Of a DNA stretch of 64,000 nucleotides, positions 42,281-50,593 are shown piece after piece; the first letter of the stretch is position 1, and each line of letters starts with the position of its first letter. The stretch is from Patescibacteria group bacterium (GTDB taxonomy: Bacteria; Patescibacteriota; Patescibacteriia; Patescibacteriales; Patescibacteriaceae), in contig CP129471.1 of assembly GCA_030583705.1 (NCBI GenBank), positions 114,506-178,505 of the forward strand. Direction: 5' to 3'. The translations under genes were made by a program, and so were the position numbers. Below the pieces are notes generated by a model. The model worked only from the letters and a program-made list of their open reading frames with translations, searched no databases and had not been told where the DNA came from.

Positions 42281-43462
42281 ATGGCAGAAGTTAAACCAAT
42301 GGTGGAAAGTTTCGCCAAGATAAAAGTTGTCGGAGTTGGTGGTTCCGGCGGCAGTGCTTTAAACCGCATGATTGAAAGCGGTATTAAGGGCGTGGAATTT
42401 ATCGCCATCAACACTGATGTGCAAGCCTTGCATTATAATAAAGCTTCTAAGAAAATTCATATCGGTAAGACCATTACTAAGGGATTGGGAGCTGGTATGA
42501 ATCCTGAATTGGGAAGAGCGGCAGCTGAAGAAGCACAAAACGAAATTCGTGATTCTCTTAAAGACGCTAACATGGTTTTTATCACTTGTGGATTAGGTGG
42601 AGGAACAGGTACCGGGGCAGCTCCGGTAGTTGCTGAGTTAGCCAGAGACATAGGCGCTTTAACTGTAGCGGTGGTTACCAAACCTTTTTCTTTTGAAGGT
42701 GGACAAAGAAAACAAATTGCTGAAAGAGGTATGGCTGATATTAGCGACAAGGTAGATACTATTATTGCTATTCCTAATGATAAGATTTTACAAGTTATTG
42801 AAAAAAAGACTTCTATCCTTGATGCCTTTATGGTGGTTGATGAAGTTTTAAGACAAGGAGTTCAAGGAATCTCCGAAATTATTACCGTACCACAATCCAT
42901 TAACTTGGACTTTAAAGACGTCTCGGCTGTTATGTCCGGCTCTGGTACTGCTTTAATGGGCATTGGACAGGCTTCTGGTGAGAATAGGGCGATTGAAGCT
43001 GCCAAGATGGCTATTAACTCTCCTTTACTCGAAACTTCCATTGAGGGTGCTCGTGGTATTCTCTTTATTGTGGTTGGTGGAAATGATTTATCTATGCACG
43101 AAGTAAGTGAAGCCGCCAAAGTAATAACCTCCTCAGCTGACGAAGACGCTAAGGTAATTTTCGGAGTTATGATAGATCCGAAATATAAAGATGAAGTAAA
43201 AATTACGGTGGTAGCTACTGGCTTTAACGGCAAGAGACCGGTGGGAACTTCTTCAACTATTGATCAGGTACCCCAACGTTCATATAGCCCAACGCCTTTT
43301 ATTGAAGAAGATCAAAACAAAGTCTCTCCTCCTCCTCCTAAAAGTAAACCATCGGCTTTAAAAATGGCTCAGTCTGAACCAGCTAATAAGAAGCCCTCAG
43401 CCGAGGAAGAAGAAGATGATGAACTATCTATTCCGACTTTTATCCGTAAAAAGATGATGTAA
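42281..43462 (+). CDS. ftsZ: Cell division protein FtsZ
   Basis: The 393-aa tubulin-like GTPase forms the division ring. The nucleotide motifs are VGVGGSGGSALNRM (about 17-30), the tubulin signature GGGTGTG (106-112) and the T7 loop NLDFKDVSAVM (about 205-215). A variable Pro/Ser/Lys linker (about 325-380) leads to the conserved C-terminal peptide IPTFIRKKMM, which binds FtsA. No other division gene is adjacent. Upstream is a hairpin but no clear consensus promoter, so expression may depend on read-through from ftsA. Confidence 0.97.
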   Translation: MAEVKPMVESFAKIKVVGVGGSGGSALNRMIESGIKGVEFIAINTDVQALHYNKASKKIHIGKTITKGLGAGMNPELGRAAAEEAQNEIRDSLKDANMVFITCGLGGGTGTGAAPVVAELARDIGALTVAVVTKPFSFEGGQRKQIAERGMADISDKVDTIIAIPNDKILQVIEKKTSILDAFMVVDEVLRQGVQGISEIITVPQSINLDFKDVSAVMSGSGTALMGIGQASGENRAIEAAKMAINSPLLETSIEGARGILFIVVGGNDLSMHEVSEAAKVITSSADEDAKVIFGVMIDPKYKDEVKITVVATGFNGKRPVGTSSTIDQVPQRSYSPTPFIEEDQNKVSPPPPKSKPSALKMAQSEPANKKPSAEEEEDDELSIPTFIRKKMM

Positions 43463-43522
43463 ACCAGAGAGTTTTTTCTTGAATTTTCTAGTCATCTAAT
43501 TAAACCTTAATTAAAGAAGATA

Positions 43523-43554
43523 TTTAAACCCGTCAAGTATTTGGCGGGTTTAAA
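43523..43554 (+). terminator. Terminator after ftsZ
   Basis: A 14-bp stem with one G-T pair (left arm TTTAAACCCGTCAA) closes a GTAT loop about 60 bases after the ftsZ stop, just before the rpsB promoter. Confidence 0.75.
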
Positions 43555-43575
43555 TTATAGTAATAACTGGCCAAC

Positions 43576-43604
43576 TTGACACAAAAAAGAAACTAGCCTA
43601 TAAT
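43576..43604 (+). promoter_or_regulatory. Consensus sigma70 promoter of rpsB-tsf
   Basis: TTGACA (43576-43581), a 17-base spacer and TATAAT (43599-43604) are a perfect consensus match, fitting a strongly expressed ribosomal operon. The leader before rpsB is about 110 bases. Confidence 0.88.
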
Positions 43605-43614
43605 TCCAATAGTT

Positions 43615-43698
43615 AATTGGCTTTAGCCAATTTATTTATTTACTAATCTCTCATGTTTCAAATGGATTTTCCTTGCCGATTTATCGGTAATTGAAACA
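43615..43698 (+). promoter_or_regulatory. Structured rpsB leader
   Basis: The 5' untranslated region holds three complementary pairs. A 7-bp hairpin AATTGGC/GCCAATT (43615-43632) comes first. An outer stem TGTTTCAA (43654-43661) pairs with TTGAAACA (43691-43698). Inside it is a hairpin TTGCCGAT/ATCGGTAA with one G-U pair (43673-43690). Such leaders in rpsB operons are sites for S2 feedback; here that is inferred. Confidence 0.55.
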
Positions 43699-43720
43699 GA
43701 GGTTTAAAGGAAAAAAGCTT

Positions 43721-44449
43721 ATGTCAAAAAAAATATCTGTCGAGTCACCGAGTGTGGCCGACATGCTTGAAGCAGGTATGCATTTCGGACACCGCACTTC
43801 CAAGTGGCATCCGAAAATGAAGCCTTATATCTTTGAAGCCCGTAAGGGTATTCATATTATTAACCTGGATATTAGCAGGGAAAAATTTCAGACAGCTCTT
43901 GATTTTATCTCGCAGTCTGTTGCCCAAGGAAAAAATATTCTATTGGTTGGAACTAAGCAGCAGGTTAAACAAAAGATTCAGGAATTGGCCGAGGAAGTCG
44001 GTATGCCTTACGTTAACCAACGTTGGTTGGGAGGTACTTTAACTAATTTTAATGTAATTAAAAATTCCATTAGAACCTTCCGTGATTTAACTGAAGATCA
44101 GGCAGCTGGTAAGTTGGAAAAATATACCAAAAAAGAACAACTTCAGTTTAATCGTAAGATTACCAAACTATCCAAGTTGGTTGGGGGTTTATCTACTTTA
44201 AATCGTGTACCGGACATTATTTTTATCTGGGATATTAAGCAAGAAAAAACCGCTTTAACCGAAGCTAAAAAAAGAGGTTTGCCAATTGTCGCTATTTGCG
44301 ATACTAACGTTAACCCAGATGGTATTGACTACATTATCCCCGGTAATGATGACGCTTCTAAAACCGTGGATTTGGTATTGGCAGCCATTAAAGGGGCCAT
44401 TAAAGAGGCCGGACAAAGAAAAGAAGAAGAAATTAAGGATAAGGAATAG
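43721..44449 (+). CDS. rpsB: Small ribosomal subunit protein uS2
   Basis: The 242-aa protein carries the S2 signatures DMLEAGMHFGHRTSKWHPKM (about 12-31), GKNILLVGTKQQ, VNQRWLGGTLTNF and PIVAICDTNVNPDGIDYIIPGNDD (quoted in part: VAICDTNVNPDGIDY). S2 joins late in 30S assembly and contacts S1 in many bacteria. The ATG at 43721 is preceded by AAAGGA; the longer frame from a TTG at 43691 would translate part of the structured leader and is rejected. tsf follows after 48 bases, the universal rpsB-tsf order. The C-terminus has a charged KEEEIKDKE tail. Confidence 0.97.
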   Translation: MSKKISVESPSVADMLEAGMHFGHRTSKWHPKMKPYIFEARKGIHIINLDISREKFQTALDFISQSVAQGKNILLVGTKQQVKQKIQELAEEVGMPYVNQRWLGGTLTNFNVIKNSIRTFRDLTEDQAAGKLEKYTKKEQLQFNRKITKLSKLVGGLSTLNRVPDIIFIWDIKQEKTALTEAKKRGLPIVAICDTNVNPDGIDYIIPGNDDASKTVDLVLAAIKGAIKEAGQRKEEEIKDKE

Positions 44450-44497
44450 GATAGTTTTCTTTTCTTAAAAACTTTTAACTAATATTAAAATAAACAT

Positions 44498-45292
44498 ATG
44501 GAAATGATTAAAAAACTTCGCGAGAGAACTGGCGCTGGTATTGTAGATTGTAAGGCAGCCTTAGAAGAAGCCGGTGGAGACCTTGAACAGGCAGTAGAAA
44601 TTCTTCGTAAGAAGGGTATAGCCAAAGCCGCTAAAAGAGGTGACCGGGAAACTAACCAGGGCTTGGTAATGGTTTTTGCTGATAATAATAAAGGATATAT
44701 TTTTGAGATGAACGCTGAAACAGATTTTGTTGTTCGTAATGACCAGTTCCAGTCTTTAGCTAAAGAAATTAAAGAAGCTATTTTAGTTAATTCACCTACC
44801 GACAAAGAAGCTCTTTTGGGTATGACTTTAGGAGACAGTACGGTTAGTGAAAGATTAGAACTTTTATCCGGGGTGATTGGAGAGAAGATTACTTTGGGTA
44901 ATTACCAAATGATCAGTACCGAGGGCACTATTGGTGTTTATGCTCATCCTCAAGGTAATATCGGAGCTTTAGTGGCTCTAAATCAAGCGGGGCAAGAAGC
45001 TTTGGCTCAAGACATTGCTATGCATGTAGCTGCCGCTGCTCCTCGCTATATTCTTCCTGAAGAGGTCGCAACAGAGGAACTAGATAAAGAAAAGGAGATA
45101 TATCGCGAACAATTACTTAAAGAAGGCAAACCTGAAGAAATGGTAGAGAAGATTCTAGGTGGTAAGGTTAATAAGTATTATGAAGAAATTTGTTTAGTTA
45201 AACAAGAATATATTAAGGAAGACAAGAAAAAGGTTGAAGAGATTCTTAATGGTATTAGTATTGAAGCCTTTGTACGTTTTGCTTTAAGCTAA
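44498..45292 (+). CDS. tsf: Elongation factor Ts
   Basis: The 264-aa factor exchanges GDP for GTP on EF-Tu. It has the N-terminal UBA-like part (KKLRERTGAGIVDCKAALEEA, in which RTGAGIVDCKAAL is the signature), the second signature with ETDFVVRNDQF, and a C-terminal coiled region (YKEQ-type: EKEIYREQLLKEGKPEEMV). It is somewhat shorter than the 283-aa E. coli factor. It is cotranscribed with rpsB and ends before a clear terminator. Confidence 0.96.
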   Translation: MEMIKKLRERTGAGIVDCKAALEEAGGDLEQAVEILRKKGIAKAAKRGDRETNQGLVMVFADNNKGYIFEMNAETDFVVRNDQFQSLAKEIKEAILVNSPTDKEALLGMTLGDSTVSERLELLSGVIGEKITLGNYQMISTEGTIGVYAHPQGNIGALVALNQAGQEALAQDIAMHVAAAAPRYILPEEVATEELDKEKEIYREQLLKEGKPEEMVEKILGGKVNKYYEEICLVKQEYIKEDKKKVEEILNGISIEAFVRFALS

Positions 45293-45397
45293 AGTAAAAA
45301 ACTGAAACACAATATTCTTTAATTATTTAGATTTAAAGAATTACTAAGTAAGAGCAAGAACCAAGTAAGCAAGTAAAATTAATAAGATTAGGATAAT

Positions 45398-45423
45398 AAA
45401 GACTCGCCTTAGGGTGAGTCTTT
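45398..45423 (+). terminator. Terminator of the rpsB-tsf operon
   Basis: An 11-bp stem with one G-T pair (AAAGACTCGCC/GGTGAGTCTTT) around TTAG ends in a T-rich stretch. The rest of the 275-base gap 45293-45567 is AT-rich and holds nothing else that I can support. Confidence 0.85.
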
Positions 45424-45567
45424 ATTATATACTTTAGATTAAAAAGAACAAATCAGCCCTGCTTTTTTAATACTTTTTATTTAAAGATTTATATGATAAA
45501 CTAATAGGGTAGTAATGAATGATTATCATTTATTAAACTTAAAGCCTCTTAAAGATTAAAAGATTAT

Positions 45568-46281
45568 ATGAATAAAAGAAATATTAAAAAAGTAAGTGAA
45601 AGCCAGACGGAAGAAGAGGATTTTGTGGCAGTAGCTTCTCATCAGCTACGTACACCTCTAACCATTATGAATGGCTATCTGGCCATGATTTTGGCTGGAG
45701 ATTTTGGTTCTTTGGATGATAAACTAAAAGCTGCCCTTACCGCTGTTTGGCAGGCTAATGAAAGAATGCTTAGATTGGTGGAGAATCTTTTAAACGCTTC
45801 AAGGCTGGAAGATGGAAAATTAAAAGTTTTTAAGACTAAGATAGAGTTAAGTAGCTATATTAAAGCTTTAGTTGAAGAAATAAAACCAAAAGCCGAAGGA
45901 AAGAATCTTTATCTACGTTCTAAGGTTTTAGGAAAAAAGACTATTTTAGCGGATGAACTATTGCTTCATCAGGCAATAGTTAATTTATTGGATAATGCGA
46001 TTAAATATACCAAGCAGGGTGGAGTAATGATTGAAGTTAAGGCTTTAACAAAACATGTACTTATTATAGTTAGTGATTCAGGACCAGGACTTAACCAAAA
46101 ACAACTTAAAGATCTTTTTAGTAAGTTCTCAAGATATAAAGTCAAAGGTTCAAGTGAGAAAGGCTTTGGTTTGGGTCTATATGTTTCAAAAATGATCATT
46201 GAAGCCCACCAAGGAACAATTAAAGCCGAGAAAAACCAAAAAGGAGGTTTAAAGATAACGATTAAATTACCAATTAAGTAA
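45568..46281 (+). CDS. Soluble sensor-less histidine kinase
   Basis: The 237-aa protein consists almost only of a HisKA dimerisation domain (VASHQLRTPLTIM, phospho-acceptor H25) and a HATPase_c domain (N box NLLDNAIKYT, G1 SDSGPGL, G2 GFGLGLYVSK). It has no transmembrane helix and no PAS, HAMP or GAF sensor, so the input must come through partner proteins or it is a phosphorelay part. No response regulator is adjacent; the only one in the window is the CheY-like protein inside the pilus operon (58152-58526), a possible partner. Flanked by terminator and a pilin promoter, it appears monocistronic. Confidence 0.9.
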   Translation: MNKRNIKKVSESQTEEEDFVAVASHQLRTPLTIMNGYLAMILAGDFGSLDDKLKAALTAVWQANERMLRLVENLLNASRLEDGKLKVFKTKIELSSYIKALVEEIKPKAEGKNLYLRSKVLGKKTILADELLLHQAIVNLLDNAIKYTKQGGVMIEVKALTKHVLIIVSDSGPGLNQKQLKDLFSKFSRYKVKGSSEKGFGLGLYVSKMIIEAHQGTIKAEKNQKGGLKITIKLPIK

Positions 46282-46284
46282 GTA

Positions 46285-46313
46285 TTGTATTAGCGCCTAT
46301 TAAATGGTATTAT
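46285..46313 (+). promoter_or_regulatory. Predicted sigma70 promoter of the FISUMP pilin gene
   Basis: TTGTAT (46285-46290), a 17-base spacer and TATTAT (46308-46313) lie just after the kinase stop codon and about 80 bases before the longest reading frame. Confidence 0.55.
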
Positions 46314-46394
46314 AATAATATAGATAAGTATAAATAATACAGACAAGTCTCCTTTTGAAACAACATTCTTAACTTTAACCTTAGTTATACTGTC

Positions 46395-47702
46395 ATGCTA
46401 TATAAACAGAATAAGGAAAACCAAAAAATAAAGAAAACACCTCAACGATTTGAGGTGTTTAACAGTGGGGTAGGTACTAGACTAAATAGTATGTTAAATA
46501 GCAAGTTAAATAAAAAATTATATAATAATAAAGCTTTTATTCTACAATCTAATAAAACAGTAAAAGCCTTCACCCTCATTGAACTTCTAGTAGTCATAGC
46601 TATTATAGGTATATTATCTACTCTAGTAGTAGTAGCCCTAGGTAATTCTCGTACTAGTGCTAGAGACGCTAAAAGACTAAATGATCTAAAAGCTATGGCT
46701 AATGCCCTAGAGTTATATTATGCAGATAATAATGAATATCCTTCCTCTATTACCCCAGGACAACCCCTAGAACAAGGTGGAGTAGTATATATGAACAAAG
46801 TACCTGAAAACCCCACTCCCAGAACAGATGGTATCTGTCCAGATAGTGAATATACCTATACAGAAATTGCTCATAAACCAGGACATTATCAATTCTCAGG
46901 TTGTATAGGTAGTAGTAGTGGTTCTTTTACAGCAGGACCCGTTAGTTATCAAACAGATGCAGGGGTTATTAACTGTGGAGGTCAAATCACTGATCTAGAT
47001 GGCAATATTTATAATACTGTACAAATAGGTTCACAATGCTGGATGAAGGAGAATATGAATATTGGTACTATGTTAGCCTCAGCCGCTACTATGCCTTCAA
47101 ACGATAATATTATAGAAAAATGGTGTTTTAATAATAGTACATCTAACTGCGGGGTTACTCCAGCTGTTAACCATGGAGGGCTCTACACTTGGGCAGAAGC
47201 TATGAATCTACCAACCACTTGTTTAACGACAGATTGTTCCGCCCAAATTCAAACCCCACACCAAGGAATTTGCCCAGATGGATTTCATATTCCAACAGAT
47301 CAAGAGTTCAATACCTTAGAGCAATACACTGTAGCAACAATTGCTAGTACTGCAAATCAATATTCTTGTACTTTAATTGATTCGTATGCGCGGTGTGGAG
47401 ATGATAATGGTACTAATGGCGGTGGGCCTAAAGGAGCTGGTAAATCTCTAAAGAAAGTCGGACAAGGTTCAGTCAATGGAGCAGGTGATGACTTAGTTGG
47501 TTTTTCCGCTATATTATCTGGCTATCGAACCACTGGTGACTTATTTAGTAATCTATCGAGTACCAACTTCTTCTGGTCATCACTTCAGTCTAGCTCTGTT
47601 AATGCTCGTTATCGGTCTCTTAACACAGGTTTTTCGACGATTCTTCGGTATCCAACTAATAAGGGCGCTGGCTTTTCCGTACGTTGCCTCAAAGACTCTT
47701 AG
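46395..47702 (+). CDS. Type IV pilin-like protein with a FISUMP lectin-like domain
   Basis: The 435-aa reading frame contains a prepilin helix [20 protein letters not shown], with cleavage expected between A58 and F59, then a pilin head (about 80-190; SARDAKRLNDLKAMANALELY) and one FISUMP domain (about 195-435; GSQCWMKENMN, GICPDGFHIPTDQEF, LVGFSAILSGYR, FFWSSLQSS, GFSVRCLKD). The head is closest to FISUMP 1 of the protein at 1852-5043. The 58-residue leader is very long; the in-frame ATG at 46491 would give 26 residues. Leu is mostly CTA and Val mostly GTA in the pilin part, unlike the major pilins at 60 kb. Probably a minor, adhesive pilin. Confidence 0.85.
   Translation: MLYKQNKENQKIKKTPQRFEVFNSGVGTRLNSMLNSKLNKKLYNNKAFILQSNKTVKAFTLIELLVVIAIIGILSTLVVVALGNSRTSARDAKRLNDLKAMANALELYYADNNEYPSSITPGQPLEQGGVVYMNKVPENPTPRTDGICPDSEYTYTEIAHKPGHYQFSGCIGSSSGSFTAGPVSYQTDAGVINCGGQITDLDGNIYNTVQIGSQCWMKENMNIGTMLASAATMPSNDNIIEKWCFNNSTSNCGVTPAVNHGGLYTWAEAMNLPTTCLTTDCSAQIQTPHQGICPDGFHIPTDQEFNTLEQYTVATIASTANQYSCTLIDSYARCGDDNGTNGGGPKGAGKSLKKVGQGSVNGAGDDLVGFSAILSGYRTTGDLFSNLSSTNFFWSSLQSSSVNARYRSLNTGFSTILRYPTNKGAGFSVRCLKDS
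46435..46460 (+). other. 11-bp hairpin in the 5' part of the FISUMP pilin gene
   Basis: AAACACCTCAA and TTGAGGTGTTT pair perfectly around CGAT. It falls inside the first 25 codons of the longest frame. If translation really begins at the ATG at 46491, the hairpin is in the leader and could regulate the gene. No T run follows. Confidence 0.6.
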
Positions 47703-47777
47703 TTATTGAATTATTTATCTTTATCCTTAGTAAGTAATTAAAGATATAAGGTAATAATTATCTACCAAATAATGTCA

Positions 47778-47806
47778 TTGACAAACCCTTTAATTTGCGC
47801 TATAAT
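47778..47806 (+). promoter_or_regulatory. Consensus sigma70 promoter of the KH gene
   Basis: TTGACA (47778-47783), a 17-base spacer and TATAAT (47801-47806) precede the KH gene by a leader of about 80 bases. Confidence 0.82.
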
Positions 47807-47891
47807 GATAATGAGAGGCTAATTATTAAGTTTCTTGACGAATTGTCGCTTTTAAAAAATAGTCAATACGGCAAGAATTATTTAAAAATCT

Positions 47892-48242
47892 ATGTCAGAT
47901 ACGCAAGACAAGGATTTCCTGGAATCAATCGTTAAGACGATTGTTGGTCATCCGGAAGATGTTGTTGTTGAACGAACTGTTGATGAAATGGGCGTTCTCC
48001 TAACTTTAAAAATCAACCCGGAGGATATGGGTTATGTTATTGGTCGCCGCGGACAAACCGCTCAGGCTATTCGCACCCTTCTTAAAATAGTTGGTGCCAA
48101 GAATAATGCTCGTGTTAACTTAAAAATCTATGAACCGGAAGGCTCTGTTCGTCCACCTCGCCGCCGTGATGAAAATCAGGCACGCGCTAATGACGATGTC
48201 GACACTTCTGTGATTGATGATTTGGACAGTTTAACCATCTAA
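47892..48242 (+). CDS. KH-domain RNA-binding protein (KhpA-like)
   Basis: The 116-aa protein has one KH domain (about residues 28-85) with the RNA-binding GRRG loop in MGYVIGRRGQTAQAIRTLL and the following strand ARVNLKIYEPEG. A disordered Arg-rich then acidic tail follows. The family (KhpA/YlqC) binds RNA broadly and in Firmicutes acts with KhpB. It sits upstream of trmD, as in many bacteria, but is separated here by a terminator. Confidence 0.9.
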   Translation: MSDTQDKDFLESIVKTIVGHPEDVVVERTVDEMGVLLTLKINPEDMGYVIGRRGQTAQAIRTLLKIVGAKNNARVNLKIYEPEGSVRPPRRRDENQARANDDVDTSVIDDLDSLTI

Positions 48243-48260
48243 TCTTACATTAGAATTAAT

Positions 48261-48284
48261 AAGACCCCGTTAAAGCGGGGTCTT
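48261..48284 (+). terminator. Terminator after the KH gene
   Basis: AAGACCCCG and CGGGGTCTT form a 9-bp stem around a 6-base loop, followed by a T tract. The 160 bases after it are pyrimidine-rich with no visible gene. Confidence 0.88.
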
Positions 48285-48445
48285 ATTTTTTCTTCTTTTT
48301 CTTTTTGTGCTTTTCTCTATTATTCTTTGATATCTTTCTATTATATTTCTTCTTTTTCTTTTTTCTTACTTTTGTGCTATCTTTATAATACTATAACCTT
48401 CATAAAAAGTTTTATTTTTCTTTATAATTTTTAATGTTTTAACTT

Positions 48446-49222
48446 ATGATTTTCAATATCTTAACCATCTTTCCTAAAATTATTGAAGAATATTTTTCTT
48501 CGGGTGTTTTAGGGCGGGCTTTGAAACAAAAAAAGATTGTTGTTAAACCAATTGACATCCGTGCTTATGCTGAAGATACTCATGGTACAGTGGATGACAC
48601 CCCTTACGGTGGAGGCGCTGGTATGGTAATGAAAGTTGAACCTATTTATCGCGCGTTGAAAGACAACAAGCTCTATCCGAAGAAGAGGAAAAAGAGCAAG
48701 AATAGTAAGAAACAGGCTATTATTCTTTTATCTGCCTCTGGGCGACGCTGGGACCAATCTTTAGCGAGACACTATTCTTCTTTTTCTTCTCTAACTTTTA
48801 TCTGTGGACGTTATGAGGGTATTGATGAAAGAGTTTTGTCCTTAGTGGATGAAGAAATATCTTTAGGTGATTTTGTTATGACTGGGGGAGAGGTGGCGGC
48901 TTTGGCGATGGTTGACTCGGTAGCTCGTCTTTTACCTGCTGTCTTAGGAAATAGCCAAAGCTTAGTGGATGAGTCTCATAATACTCCCGGACAACTTGAG
49001 TACCCGCATTACACTAAGCCTGAGATTGTTAAATTTGGTAATAAAAAACATTTGGTACCAGCTGTTTTATTATCTGGTCATCACGGGGAAATTGCCAAGT
49101 GGCGTAAAGCAATGGCTACGCAAAAACTTCATGATAAAAAAGTTTTAGCTAGAGATACGTCAGTTAAAAAGTCTAAGTCTAAAAAGATAACCGGAGAAAA
49201 AACTAAGAAAATAAAGCGTTAA
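48446..49222 (+). CDS. trmD: tRNA (guanine-N1)-methyltransferase
   Basis: The 258-aa SPOUT enzyme methylates G37 of tRNAs with S-adenosylmethionine and prevents +1 frameshifts. Signatures are MIFNILTIFPKIIEEYF, DDTPYGGGAGMVMKVEP, FICGRYEGIDERV, the knot loop SLGDFVMTGGEVAALAM and LEYPHYTKPEI. A Lys-rich tail (about 235-258) extends past the usual end, and its last 20 bases overlap the convergent radA gene. Confidence 0.96.
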   Translation: MIFNILTIFPKIIEEYFSSGVLGRALKQKKIVVKPIDIRAYAEDTHGTVDDTPYGGGAGMVMKVEPIYRALKDNKLYPKKRKKSKNSKKQAIILLSASGRRWDQSLARHYSSFSSLTFICGRYEGIDERVLSLVDEEISLGDFVMTGGEVAALAMVDSVARLLPAVLGNSQSLVDESHNTPGQLEYPHYTKPEIVKFGNKKHLVPAVLLSGHHGEIAKWRKAMATQKLHDKKVLARDTSVKKSKSKKITGEKTKKIKR

Positions 49223-50525
49223 GATCTTCCAGTTTCTTAATTTGTTTTTGTTCAATTTTAACACTTTTTTCCGGACGAGGTAGAGCGGCTTCACTAAAGC
49301 CTAACTTAAGGCCCTCTTTAAGACGCAGCGTTGTTTGTGGAATGGCTCTTATCTCTCCACCTAAGCCAACTTCACCCATGATTAGGCGCCCAGTGGGGAG
49401 AGGGCGATCTAAAAAGGAGGAAATAACCGCTGCGCAAACCGCCGCATCCAAGGCTGGATCCGTGGTTTTAAATCCTCCAACTACGTTAAGAATAATATCT
49501 TGATTACTTAAATTAAACTTGGTTCTTTTATTAATAACGGCGGCTAAAACTTGCAGTCTGTTTAGGTCAAAGCCTGAGGTTTTTCTTTGCGGATAACCGA
49601 AAACGGTTTTAGTTACTAGGGCTTGGATTTCCACTAAAAATGGACGACTGCCCTCAATAATACAACCCACGGCCGATCCGCTAATCTTTAGATTTTCATC
49701 TTTTAACGAGATAGCTGTTGGATTGGTTACTTCTTTAAAGCCAAGACCGGTCATTTCCAAAAGACCTATTTCATCGGTTGAACCAAAACGATTTTTAGCT
49801 GCTCTTAAGACTTGGTATCCACCGGAGTTTTCTTGTTCAAGATAAAGGACAGTGTCTACCAGATGCTCAAGAGATTTTGGACCAGCTAAATTACCATCTT
49901 TGGTAATATGACCGATTAAGATCATAGCTATATCATTTTTCTTAGCTGTTTCCAAACAACGAGAGGCGGCGGCTCTAATTTGATTAAGACTACCGGCTTC
50001 TTGCGGTATTAGTGGACTATGTACTGTTTGGATTGAATCTATAATCACCAACGAAGGGTGATTCTTTTCTATAGCCTTAGCCACTGCTTCAATGTCCGTA
50101 TCAGTAATACAATTAAACTTAGATAAGTCACAATTAAGTCTTTCAAGTCTCATCCTTATTTGCCCTAAAGATTCTTCGCCGGAAACGTAAATTATTTTAT
50201 GATTTTTAGATAAATTATTGGCAATCTGCGCTACCAGGGTGGACTTTCCAATACCCGGTTCGCCGGCTAAAAGAGTTAATGAACCAACTACTAGACCACC
50301 TCCGAAAACTCTGTCTATTTCTTTAACTTCGGTTTTTAGACGATTAAGATTAGCTTGCTTAGCTGAGGATAATAAAACAACCTCAGCCTCTTTAGATGAA
50401 GTAGAAGAAGATTGTTCGGTGGGTACTAAAGAGCCCCAAGCACCACACTCTGTGCAACGACCTTGCCACTTGGCGGATTGTGCATCGCAGGCGGTGCAAA
50501 CATAAAGAGATAAGTTTTTAGGCAT
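49203..50525 (-). CDS. radA: DNA repair protein RadA
   Basis: The 440-aa protein is a RecA-related helicase that helps branch migration in recombination. It has the N-terminal four-cysteine zinc finger (C10, C13, C24, C27), the ATPase with GEPGIGKST (88-96) and VIIDSIQT, the RadA-specific KNRFG (244-248) and a Lon-like C-terminal domain (LGGEIRAIPQTTLRLKEGL, given in part). The tail overlaps trmD by 20 bases in convergent direction. Complete and ordinary otherwise. Confidence 0.96.
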   Translation of the reverse strand: MPKNLSLYVCTACDAQSAKWQGRCTECGAWGSLVPTEQSSSTSSKEAEVVLLSSAKQANLNRLKTEVKEIDRVFGGGLVVGSLTLLAGEPGIGKSTLVAQIANNLSKNHKIIYVSGEESLGQIRMRLERLNCDLSKFNCITDTDIEAVAKAIEKNHPSLVIIDSIQTVHSPLIPQEAGSLNQIRAAASRCLETAKKNDIAMILIGHITKDGNLAGPKSLEHLVDTVLYLEQENSGGYQVLRAAKNRFGSTDEIGLLEMTGLGFKEVTNPTAISLKDENLKISGSAVGCIIEGSRPFLVEIQALVTKTVFGYPQRKTSGFDLNRLQVLAAVINKRTKFNLSNQDIILNVVGGFKTTDPALDAAVCAAVISSFLDRPLPTGRLIMGEVGLGGEIRAIPQTTLRLKEGLKLGFSEAALPRPEKSVKIEQKQIKKLEDLNALFS

Positions 50526-50593
50526 ATATATAATTAATAACGGAGAGATTTTTTAAGAACTTGAATTAAGTAACAGAATTTATTAAAGATCTG

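Noticed and set aside
43691-43720. Translation start of rpsB at the TTG at 43691
   Set aside because: The extra ten residues are not S2-like, and the codons form the right arm of the leader stem; the ATG at 43721 has AAAGGA at suitable distance.
49203-49222. trmD-radA overlap as a sign of a frameshift
   Set aside because: Both proteins are complete; the overlap affects only the Lys-rich trmD tail and the last radA codons, common in compact genomes.
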